From positions 434,001 through 498,000 of the forward strand of contig CATOTH010000002.1 in the NCBI GenBank assembly GCA_951813065.1: DNA of 64,000 bases, given 5' to 3'. Position numbers and translations under genes: made by a program. Within the stretch, counting starts at the first letter, position 1; each line of letters starts with the position of its first letter. This DNA comes from an uncultured Bryobacterales bacterium (lineage in GTDB: Bacteria; Acidobacteriota; Terriglobia; Bryobacterales; UBA6623). The notes below the pieces were generated by a model. It did not search any database and had not been told where the DNA came from. It saw only the letters and a list, made by a program, of their open reading frames with translations. This document shows positions 19,469 to 27,798 of the stretch, piece after piece.

Positions 19469-20513
19469 CTACGGCGTGCGGCCTCGAATCCAGTCCAGGT
19501 CGAAACGCGCCACCGTCAGGTATTTCACGTGGGTGCCGCGGTCCGATGGCGTGCCATCTTCGTACACGCAATAGATCATGCCCTCGGAATCCGCAGCCAG
19601 GTCGCTATATCCGCTCACGCCGGGTTCGATCACACGCACGTATGGCCACGTCCGACCTTCGTCCTCGCTGAGTCGAACGCTCAAGTTCTGCCTCTTCCAG
19701 CTACCCAGAGGGTTCTCTGGGTTCCTCGGCTCCGTGCTGTCGGGATTCGCGAACAGCACGGTGTCGCCGACTCTCAGCAAGCTGCCCATGCAGACCGGCT
19801 CGACAAGTGCTTCATCGAAGCGGATTTCCGCCCAGCCGGTCGCGCCGTCCGGTGACACGGTCACGGCGCGCCGATGGTTCGGCGACTCGTGGCGAATGTT
19901 CAGCATCACTGAGCCGTCCGACAGTTCGACCGCCAGAGTTTCCGAGGGATTCTTCAATTCCGGATGCCGGACAACCACCTCACCGCGTTCCCAGCTCGCG
20001 CCGCCATCGTCGCTGTAGATTGTCGAGACGGTCGAAGGCCTGTGGGCATGCCCCCCGCTGCCGTCAGATAGCGACACCGGGACAATCAGCCGTCCGCTGC
20101 TATGGCGGATCCCGTGGCCGGGCCCGGTGCCAATCACCTTCCAGTCGTACTCTTCGCGGAATCCCTCGAACGTATCCGTGATGTCCACGGGCTCGCTAAA
20201 CGTGTCTCCGTCGTCTTCGGTGCGCATGTAGTACGCCCAAGCGCACGCGCTGCAAAACAGGAAATGAACCGCGCCGGCCGGAGCGTCCACGATCGGGACG
20301 ATATTGTTGTACGTCGTCACGCCCGGCTCGGCGAGGCCTTGGGCCAAGGCAGCGGGGTTTTGTTCCAGAGCGCCCGAAAGGTCCACGATCTTGCGCGGTT
20401 CGTCCCAGCTCGCGCCCCCGTCTGCGCTCCGCCTCAGCAAGATGTCCTGCACTCCCCAGTCACCGCTGCTGCTCACCCTGGCCTCGACAGCCACCATCAC
20501 CGTACCGGCTGGC
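19469..20513 (-). pseudogene. Sialidase, 3' fragment (interrupted by the island)
   Basis: The frame encodes about 347 residues of a BNR-repeat sialidase: RRSADGGASW, YSDDGGASWERG and LSEDEGRTW are Asp-box motifs. It begins abruptly inside the first blade, at PAGTVMVAVEAR, without the signal peptide or the YRxPA Arg of the active site. Those missing parts are found in the same orientation at 44320-44496, ending at PAGTV. The two pieces overlap on five residues and rejoin into one gene once the 24-kb island is removed. A TTG at 20515 could allow translation, but the product would lack secretion and catalytic Arg. Confidence 0.85.
20498..20513. repeat. Island attachment site, left copy
   Basis: CACCGTACCGGCTGGC at the left breakpoint matches CACCGTGCCGGCAGGC at 44320-44335 in 14 of 16 positions, same orientation. 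Both copies encode the PAGTV of the sialidase on the minus strand, as expected when a tyrosine integrase recombines partly matching attB and attP cores. Confidence 0.7.
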
Positions 20514-20744
20514 AATATCTTATAAGTGTTGCTATCAAGCGACTTACAAGAGCATTGGGATTCGTCGTTACCTCATTTGATCCCCCGTCTCGAACGGGAA
20601 TCCATGGGAAGGCATGGGACGACGAGCCGCCAAGGACCGCTGAATCGCGACCCCGCCCGGACGCCTCCCGGCGCGCCACGACCGGGGATCCAACATCGAG
20701 TCGAGTCGCCAACTCCCCGGATTCGACCCGGGAGGGCAATCACC

Positions 20745-20984
20745 CTAAGCGTGGCTGCCCGACGCCTGCCCAGCCTCGCCGAGCGCCCTCACCACCTCAC
20801 GGTACTGCGTGTAATGGGGATCACAGAATGTGTTTCGATGGCGGATTCGCCGACAGCCCCGGATCGAGCATTCTTCGCGTAGCGGCGGATGGTCGAGGGG
20901 CGTGCCCTTCTTGAAGCGCTGGTAGTGGGCACGGCAATAGCCGAGGGACTGTGCTTGGCACGCGTCAACTGAACAGATGGCCAT
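20745..20984 (-). CDS. Small protein with two tandem CCCH zinc motifs
   Basis: From the ATG at 20984 the product is 79 aa. It holds two copies of a C-x4-C-x8-C-x2-H pattern (CSVDACQ...CRAHY and CSIRGCR...CDPHY). This motif is widespread in phage and mobile-element proteins, often N-terminal to HNH nucleases, where it binds zinc and DNA; no nuclease domain follows here. Longer frames upstream are shadows. The function is unknown. Confidence 0.55.
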   Translation of the reverse strand: MAICSVDACQAQSLGYCRAHYQRFKKGTPLDHPPLREECSIRGCRRIRHRNTFCDPHYTQYREVVRALGEAGQASGSHA

Positions 20985-21184
20985 GGTAATGCTACGCGAT
21001 ACGAGGTGGGGGCTGTTGGAGAGGGGTGTTTCCCTGGCGAGTGTGCGCCAAGGTATCGGCGGGAGGGACCGTGCGTCCAGACAAACTAACCCATTCTGAC
21101 GAAACGGCCGGACTACGGTGCCGCACGGCTCCGGTTCCGTGAAAGCAGTTCGGACAGCACCGCATCGTCCCCAATGTCGGAGGG

Positions 21185-22741
21185 TCACCCGTAGGCGGCG
21201 GCCACGGCTGCGTCCAGCCGGGCGAGGGAGTCGGCAAGCCATTGGGTCCGGGCGTTGTAGAGGTTCGTGAGGGTCCGCTTCTTGAGGGCCTTCGTCGCAT
21301 TCCCGTCGCGCGGAACAGTGCGGTGGGGGTAGCCGGGAACGGGTTCCTCGACCCACTTGACCCACTCGGGTGGGTTGAGCCAGCGGTCGCGGAGTTCGAC
21401 GAGCCGCCGCGCCGCCGAAGCGATGTCCTGCGCCCGTGGATCGGTTAGATAATCGGTTGCGGGCACGCCCGGTCCGAGTCCTTTCGGAAACGGGAAGGTC
21501 TCGAAGGTGGTGGTCGGTGTGTACCGGGGATCGTTGCCTTTGCCAAGCCAAGCACCCATGCGGAGAGACCACACTTCGTGGAACCGGCTGTGCAGAATGC
21601 CGAAGGTGGTGTCGTCGTCGCGGGCAACGGCGATGAGAGCGCTATCGGGGCAGACCCGGATGTCAAACCAGACAATGAGCCGATGTTTCGAGACGCGTGC
21701 CGTGGCGATGTAGCGAGGCAGCCCGTCGAGTGCCTTCCACATCCCTTGCCTCGGCTCGACGTGCCGCCACCAGTTGAGGCGGTTGGACTGGCGGCGATTC
21801 CGTTGCCGCATCGGGTGGACTTGCTCTTGGGCGTATTGGAAGGGCGCTTCGTAGAGGGCGGCGTCCTCCTCCCCCATCGTCCATCCGAAGTCGATGATCC
21901 ACTTGTCGGCGGAGCGCCGGGTGACCGCCATCCCATTCATCCACGGCTTGAGCACGTCCTAGTTCGGTCGGCCGTTCGGATTCGAGGGCTCCCGCAGCCA
22001 GCGGCGGGCGAGGTCGCCGGGAACATCGAACGGACCCCCCTTGGTGTCGCCCATGAAGGCCACACCGCCATTGCGGGCAATGCGCCGGGCTTTGGCCAGG
22101 TCCACTCCGGCCTGCCCTTTCCTCGCCGCCGTCAGGTCCGTGTAGATGGCATCCGCCGCCTGAGCGTCCAGCTGTGGCTCCCTGGATTCGTCGTCCGACG
22201 GCGCGAAGCAGACCAGAGAAACTCGCACGGCCGCGCCGTCGATCACCCATGGCTCGTCGCTCCACGCGTCGAAGATTGCCCGTCCCTCCGTCGCCTTTTC
22301 CAGCGCCCGGCGGTTCGCTCCGCCCCGGATCGAGTTGGTCGCGACCAGCCCAGCCCGCTTCGAAGCACCTTGGCCCAGATGCTCTCCGGCCTTAACGACC
22401 CAGTAGCAGACCAGATCGGCCCCGCGCGGCACCCGGCCCTCGTAGGCGCTGAACATGGTGGAGACGTATTCCTCGCCGAGGTTGGCGATGAGCAGCTTGC
22501 CGGCCAGAAACGGCGGGTTGCCGATGATCGCGTCCGCTTCGGGCCACTCCGGCTCTCCACCCTCCGGCGTCAGAATCGCGTCGCGGCATTCGATGGTCTC
22601 CAAGGGATCGAGGATCGGCTGACGCGAACCGGGGAACCCGTTGCGGCGCATCCACTGGATTTCCCCGATCCACACTGAAACACGGGCTAGTTCAGCCGCG
22701 TAAGCGTTCCCAGCAAGTGCTGTTGGGAACGCATCTTCTTG
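21185..22741 (-). pseudogene. DNA methyltransferase (MmeI/Eco57I-like), truncated and nonsense-mutated
   Basis: One continuous frame encodes the middle and C-terminal parts of a large class I SAM-dependent DNA methyltransferase: ARVSVWIGEIQW, then catalytic motif IV NPPF near 22530, then the recognition region (PWMNGMAVTRRSADKWIIDF, TTFETFPFP). A TAG at 21959-21961 interrupts the frame directly after GRPN, in a stretch that is otherwise contiguous. The N-terminal half, including the SAM-binding motif, is absent: similarity stops near 22735 with a TAA at 22742-22744. It is therefore dead. The break point lies next to the integrase gene. Confidence 0.8.
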
Positions 22742-22807
22742 TTAGCGTGCAACTTGGGAGTCTTGGTGGCCCGACTCTCGCCGATTGAATCCCGCCGATT
22801 GGATTTC

Positions 22808-23968
22808 TCAGGTGCGAACCCTGCGGCGGCTGTCCAGAGCCTTCCTGAGTTGTCCCTCATCGGCTCTCTGATAGCATCTCAGCACCGTGTGCGCGTTCTT
22901 CCAGCCGCCCAAGTCGCAAAGGACCTTGAGGGGGAGGTCCATGAGGTCGGAAGCAAACTTCCGCCTGAGCGAGTGCCAACCCCTGCCGCGCTTCGGTTCG
23001 AGCCCCGCAAGGGTCACGGCCCTGTACCACCATCTCAACGCCAAGTAACGACCGAGACACTGTGAAGGGTCCGCCGGTGCAGGCAGCACCGGACCGGTGC
23101 TGCTTCCGGGGTTCATCCGTCGCGCCTCTTCCAAGGCGGCCACCGCCTCGTCGGTCAGCGGCGTGGTGTGTTCATAGCCTGTCTTCTCGTGCTCGGCGCG
23201 CCAGCGCACCGTTTCGCCCTCAAGGTCGATGTCGGCCCACCTGAGGTTGCGAACCGCGTCGATGCGGTGCCCGGTTTCGTGCGCGAGCACGAGGGCCACG
23301 GGGAAGCACCAATCGACATCTTGGGACACTCCGAGAAGCGCTTGGTATTCCTCCTCCGTGAGAACGACCCGGGTTGGGTTCTTCTCGACGGGCTTCCTGA
23401 GACCCTTCAGCGGGTTTCTGTCGAGGAGCAGGCGGCCCTGCTCGTCCCTTGACCGCGCCGCCCAGTTCAGCACAGCCATCAGGAGTGTCAGGTCCCACTC
23501 GATCATCCGGTTGCCCACGGGCTTTCCACTGGTGCCGACCCTGCCCGCGCGGCGCTCCCGGATGAACCGATCCCAGTCCCGCTGGGATAGGGTCTCGGGC
23601 CTTCGGTCCCTGCCGAAGAACTTGAGTAACATCGTCATCGCGACCCAGTCCCGCCGCCGGGACTGCGGCCTCTTGGTGGGCGTCACCTCGTCGCCGTAAA
23701 TGTCAAAAAGCCGTCCCAGGGTGAGCGGCTCCGGCTCGGCTTCCGCCTTGCCGTTTGGCGCGTCAATAAAGCCTGCGGCGAACTGATCCGCCTGCCTCTT
23801 CGCGCGCGCCCAGTCGCGGTGTTTCAGCGACCGGCTCAGCCTTCGACCGTTCTCCCGCCACTCGATCTGGAAGATGCCGGTCTTCGGGTCGGGAAAGATC
23901 CTTACCCGGTTCCGGCCCCATTCGCCGGCGCTGCATGCGCGCCGGCTACGTCTCGTGCGTGCCATCAT
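22808..23968 (-). CDS. Tyrosine recombinase (phage-type integrase)
   Basis: The protein from the ATG at 23968 (preceded by GAGGAA) is 386 aa. It has an N-terminal AP2-like arm-binding region (GIFQIEWRENGRRLSRSL), a core-binding domain and a catalytic domain with HRIDAVRNLRW (Arg), WHSLRRKFASDL (His and Arg), GGWKNAHTV (Trp in place of the second His) and the nucleophile in RCYQ. It appears intact. It may have moved the left part of the island, and its C-terminal side abuts the broken methyltransferase. Frame extension to 24112 is unlikely to be translated. Confidence 0.9.
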   Translation of the reverse strand: MMARTRRSRRACSAGEWGRNRVRIFPDPKTGIFQIEWRENGRRLSRSLKHRDWARAKRQADQFAAGFIDAPNGKAEAEPEPLTLGRLFDIYGDEVTPTKRPQSRRRDWVAMTMLLKFFGRDRRPETLSQRDWDRFIRERRAGRVGTSGKPVGNRMIEWDLTLLMAVLNWAARSRDEQGRLLLDRNPLKGLRKPVEKNPTRVVLTEEEYQALLGVSQDVDWCFPVALVLAHETGHRIDAVRNLRWADIDLEGETVRWRAEHEKTGYEHTTPLTDEAVAALEEARRMNPGSSTGPVLPAPADPSQCLGRYLALRWWYRAVTLAGLEPKRGRGWHSLRRKFASDLMDLPLKVLCDLGGWKNAHTVLRCYQRADEGQLRKALDSRRRVRT

Positions 23969-24135
23969 TTGATTCCTCGCGTGATGGACTGCACGATCTG
24001 CGCGAAGGAAAGCTCGCGGCATCGAGGCTTCTCCGCTAGTCGCGGCCCGACCAAGCAGTAGCTTTCCGGGGAAGTTGCGCACGCGCGCGATTCGCTCGTG
24101 CGCCGAAGACACGAGCGTGGCTTGCGGGGCAGCCG

Positions 24136-24369
24136 TCAGGGCTGCCCAGGGGGGTGAGCGGCTGGTTCGCCGCTTGCCTGCCTCGGGGCGGCCCCGAATT
24201 TGCGGGGTCTCCGTGGCCGATACCTGGCGTGAAACTGTTGCGGCCGAAGCTCCCCGATCGAATCGTCGATCTCGCAGGCGCCGGCGAACAAGGTCGCGTT
24301 CTTCACGCCGGAGTCCTTCTTCACTTCCTGTTCTACGTACTGCACGACGGCATCATGCAAGCTGCCCAT
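24136..24369 (-). CDS. Hypothetical small protein
   Basis: From the ATG at 24369 the product is 77 aa: MGSLHDAVVQYVEQEV is amphipathic, the middle is mixed (FAGACEIDDSIGEL) and the C-terminus is basic and Pro-rich. A purine-rich AAAGGG lies upstream. I recognise no domain. It may be an island accessory gene or chance. Confidence 0.3.
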   Translation of the reverse strand: MGSLHDAVVQYVEQEVKKDSGVKNATLFAGACEIDDSIGELRPQQFHARYRPRRPRKFGAAPRQASGEPAAHPPGQP

Positions 24370-24807
24370 GACCGTTACCCTTTCCGGAGGCAGGTCCGCG
24401 CTCGGTGGACGCGGATGAGTCGGCGGCCGTTCAATTGCATCCAACCAAGAATACTCGGCGGGCCGTAAGGGCAGGGTCAATGTTCGCTGGCGTTTACGAG
24501 GGCTCCGCCCGAGTCACCTGAAGTAGCGCCGGTGATTGATCGCGTACATCTCACCCGCTGGCCGGGGACCGACGACATCAGCCCCGAAGAGCCAGCAATT
24601 CTCATTTTGGACATCCCTCCATAGAACTATGGGCGTTTCGGCTACCGAAAACGGTTGAGCAGAACCGCGATTGGTGAACAGGGATGCAATCGCGCAGGAG
24701 AATCGGGCTCAAATCCATTCTCTTAGGTGATTTTGGGGTAGGGGCTGGCGGCTGCACACCCCCGAAAACCCTTTCGCTGGCTTGCAGAATCTCAAAATGA
24801 GAATTCC
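24370..24807. other. Island spacer before the first group II intron
   Basis: No gene is evident in these 438 bp. They contain a 209-bp unit bounded by 13-bp perfect inverted repeats (listed separately), and the group II intron 5' end follows 2 bp beyond its right repeat. Confidence 0.5.
24597..24805. repeat. 209-bp unit with 13-bp terminal inverted repeats
   Basis: AATTCTCATTTTG at 24597-24609 is repeated, inverted and exact, as CAAAATGAGAATT at 24793-24805. The interior has no gene. It looks like a non-autonomous (MITE-like) element or the fused ends of a deleted insertion sequence; the family is not recognisable by eye. The intron starts at 24808, directly outside the right repeat. Confidence 0.5.
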
Positions 24808-26122
24808 GTGCGCCGTGGAAAGGCGCTTCCGTTCAGCGGGTGCGAATCCCGCCCAGCAACTGATGCTCCGGCTGGTAGCAGCCAGGGCGGTTCATGGAGG
24901 TAACGAAATGGGCTGAAGCACTCTGGTGTCAAAGGGCCGCCTAGGGCGGCTCAGCGACCATGCGGGCTAGAACGCGAGTGAACGCCGAGCAGGCCTCGAA
25001 ACATTTAACGCGGGAGCCGACCCTTTCGTGATTAGGGGGAAGGCCGTTGGCGGGTCGGGAAGAGAGCGTCATAGGCACCGACCAGCACCCGCCGGGGTAA
25101 TGGCGCTGGCACGCATGGAAGAGGAAGGAAGCAGCAACACGGGAAGCCCTGCCGGTGATGCAGCACGCATCAACCGGAGCCCCGCGAGGGGTAGGCCGGG
25201 CCGGGCAGGGTGGCGGATAGGCCCGTACTACCGCAGAGGCGGGGTAATGCCCGCGGAGGGAAGGGGCCTTGAGTGGAGAGAGGTACGGAAAGGACGCAAG
25301 GCATGGCCACTGACGAACGTCTAACAGGGCCAGATAAGGTTCGGAAACTCCAGACCGTGCTACATGCGAAAGCGAAGGAAGAACCGGGGCGACGGTTCCA
25401 TGCACTGAGCGACAAGATGTGGCGGGAGGATATCCTGCGGGAGGCTCTGGCGCAGGTCCGCCGGAACGGCGGAAATGCGGGAGTGGACCGGGAAAGCTTC
25501 GCCGACATCGAGGAGCGAGGGACGGAAACGTGGCTCGGGGAACTGGCAAAGGAGCTGAAGGACGGCACCTACGCACCGCAACCGGTGCGACAGGTGCTGA
25601 TCCCGAAGAAGCAGCCCGGCAAGTTCCGGCCCTTGGGCATACCGTGCATCCGGGACCGGGTAGCGCAGACGGCAGCTATGCTGATGCTGGCACCGATCAT
25701 CGAAGCGGACCTGCAACCGGAGCAGTACGCCTACCGGCCGGGACGCAGCGCGAACGACGCGGTGAACCGCGTCCACAGCCTGCTGAGGGAGGGATGCAAG
25801 GAAGTGGTTGACGGCGATCTGTCGAATTACTTCGGAGAGATCCCGCACGCCGAACTGCTCCGGAGCATAGCCCGACGCGTGAGCGACGGGCGCATGCTGG
25901 GGCTGGTCAAGGCATGGCTGGAGATGGCCGTGGAGGAGGATGACGGCAAAGGCGGCAAACACCGCACGAACCGGGCGCGGCAGGCACGGAAAGGGACTCC
26001 GCAAGGGGCTCCGATCTCGCCCCTGCTCAGCAACCTCTACATGCGGCGCTTCATCCTGGGCTGGAAGCTGCGGGGACACGCCGAGCGCTTCCGAGCGGAG
26101 ATCGTGAACTATGCGGATGACT
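24808..26122 (+). mobile_element. Group II intron 1, 5' part
   Basis: The sequence begins GTGCGCC, the group II 5' consensus, followed by about 490 bp of structured, GC-rich RNA domains and an internal RT gene. It is broken within the RT gene at the YADD active site, where a second intron-like sequence begins (GTGTGCC at 26123). The 3' part with the maturase region and domains V/VI was not found in the window, so this intron cannot splice as it stands. Confidence 0.75.
25303..26122 (+). pseudogene. Group II intron RT 1, N-terminal two thirds
   Basis: The frame encodes about 273 residues of a LtrA-type RT: GNAGVDRESF, FRPLGIPCIRDRVAQTA, YAYRPGRSANDAV, GTPQGAPISPLLSNLY and the catalytic NYADDC. 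Homology ends at that point; the frame runs on to 26292 in unrelated sequence. The thumb and maturase domains are missing. I chose the ATG at 25303 (AAAGGA upstream) rather than the GTG at 25273. Confidence 0.8.
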
Positions 26123-27098
26123 GTGTGCCACGCAGGCACGCAGGAGGGCGCAAGCCCTCCGTGCAGCCGTGCTGCACAGGAGATGGGGGAAGGCCCCCCG
26201 CAGCCGCCGTACAGGCGGAGGCTGCAAACCACCTACTGCTGCTGCGCTTAAGAGGCGTGGTGGTGAGCGAGCTAGGAAAAGGCAGGGCATAGACCCTGTC
26301 AGGTATGGATCGTGGAGCCGAACGCAAGTGAACCGCTGATGAAGTGTCGAAAGCGTAGGGACGGCGTCGAAACCGGGGGGAAGTCGTTACTCCGGGACAA
26401 GGCCGGGGGGCACCTGTTTACTACCCGGTCGGCGTCCGGCATAAAGGCGGCGGGAACACGATCCGGGCTCTTGTGTGGAACGTGGGAACCTGTTGCGCCG
26501 ATGAGAAGGGAGAACTGCGAGCGGCAGAACCGCAAGCAGGAGAGTACCGAGGCGGCGCGCAGGGACGGAGTGGCCCGTAGTAGTGGTGAAGGTTCTGTAA
26601 TGGGACTGGAGCGAAGGGGCCGCCCCAACCGGCTTGGGTCGGGGGAGCAACCGGAAGCGGGAGGACTCCCATGACCCAGGCGAAGCCGTTTCCCGTCACC
26701 AAACGTCAGGTGTGGGAAGCGTACAAGCGAGTAAAGGCCAACAAGGGCGGGGCCGGCGTGGACGGCCAGACGCTGGAGGATTTCGAGCGGGATGTGGGGG
26801 ACAACCTCTACAAGCTGTGGAATCGGATGGCGTCTGGGAGCTACATGCCGCCCGCGGTCAAGCGAGTCGAAATCCCCAAGGAGGGCGGAGGAGTCCGACC
26901 GCTAGGGGTTCCGACGGTCGCGGATCGAGTAGCCCAGATGGTGGTGAAGCAGGCTCTGGAACCGGAACTGGAGGGGCATTTTCACCCCGACTCGTACGGA
27001 TACAGGCCGGGCAAATCGGCGCATCAGGCGATCGGGCAGGCGCGCAAACGGTGCTGGCGCAACGACTGGGTACTAGACCTGGACATCAAAGGATTTTT
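26123..27098 (+). mobile_element. Group II intron 2, 5' part, nested in intron 1
   Basis: Directly after the YADD codons of RT 1 a new sequence starts with GTGTGCC and continues as about 548 bp of GC-rich, repeat-containing non-coding RNA sequence up to a second RT gene. This matches an intron inserted in another intron's RT (a twintron-like arrangement). Intron 2 is itself cut at 27098 in its RT gene, where the serine-recombinase element begins. Confidence 0.65.
26671..27098 (+). pseudogene. Group II intron RT 2, N-terminal third
   Basis: A well-spaced GGGAGGAC precedes the ATG. The 142 residues are typical of another LtrA subfamily (VWEAYKRVKANKGGAGVDG, VRPLGVPTVADRVAQMVV, DSYGYRPGKSAHQAI, VLDLDIKGF) and differ from RT 1. 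Similarity stops at the first catalytic Asp motif, where FFD would be expected; the frame then reads LESSSY and other unrelated residues to 27153. Confidence 0.8.
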
Positions 27099-27476
27099 GG
27101 AGTCGTCTTCATACTGCTCACCAACTGATGCGAACGGCCCCAAGGGGCTGTGATTGATGCATAACTCCTGCTTTTTCAGTTACTTGTTGCATGATGCAAG
27201 CGATTCGCTGAGTGCGCTGTCGGCGAACTTGACTCATTGCAACTCGGCTCTTCGAGGCGTGCGGCTGCTGAAACATGCCAGCAAGTGCCGGTTGGGGCCC
27301 GGAGTTTGAAAGTCGCCCCATGCTGTTCTGGCATGGTAGCAGAGAGAGGAGGGACTCGCTAAGCCATGCGCAGGGAGAGGGAGTTGGAACCAAGGCATGT
27401 GCGCGGAACGGCGTGGGTGGGTGGTGGCTGCGATAACATCGCCTCATGTGAGTCATAGTTCTGCTAGCCTAGCTGA
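27099..27476. other. Non-coding left end of element A
   Basis: No credible gene is seen in these 378 bp; a 112-aa minus-strand frame is composed of low-complexity residues and has no domain. The segment should hold one attachment end of the serine recombinase element. I see no long inverted repeat with the right end. Confidence 0.4.
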
Positions 27477-27782
27477 ATGCAGCCACTGGTTTGTGCGGAC
27501 TGCGGGGCGGCCCTGCGGCGACCGCGGAGGGGACCACTGCCGCGGCGTTGCCCGCAATGTGGCAAGCGGCGGCGCAATGCACGGGCGCGGGCGCTGGCTG
27601 GCGGGCAAGGGGTGGAGTACACGCACTGGGAGGCGGCCTCGGTGCGGCGGGCGCTGGTGGCCGAGCAGGCCCGCCTGGACGAGTTGCGGGAAGAGGCGGG
27701 CAGGGCGGAGCGTGAAGTCGAGAGGCTGCGCGGTCGGCTGGCGTGGCTGGAGCGCCGCGAGCGGGAGGCCGACGCGGTCTGA
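27477..27782 (+). CDS. Small zinc-ribbon/coiled-coil protein
   Basis: The 101-aa product has two CxxC knuckles near the N-terminus (CADC and CPQC), an Arg-rich linker and a long charged helical C-terminus (about residues 55-95) that should form a coiled coil. It ends 17 bp from the convergent recombinase stop and is probably an accessory gene of the element. The function is unknown. Confidence 0.5.
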   Translation: MQPLVCADCGAALRRPRRGPLPRRCPQCGKRRRNARARALAGGQGVEYTHWEAASVRRALVAEQARLDELREEAGRAEREVERLRGRLAWLERREREADAV

Positions 27783-27798
27783 ACGTCAGGAACGGTTG

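Noticed and set aside
20581..20605. tRNA T-arm-like stem-loop on the minus strand (TCCCG, TTCGAGA, CGGGG) near the island's left end
   Set aside because: No matching acceptor, D or anticodon arms lie upstream, so it is not a tRNA; the attachment site is explained by the sialidase repeat.
27118..27456. 112-aa minus-strand frame at the left end of element A
   Set aside because: Composition is unlike a folded protein and no family resemblance is seen.
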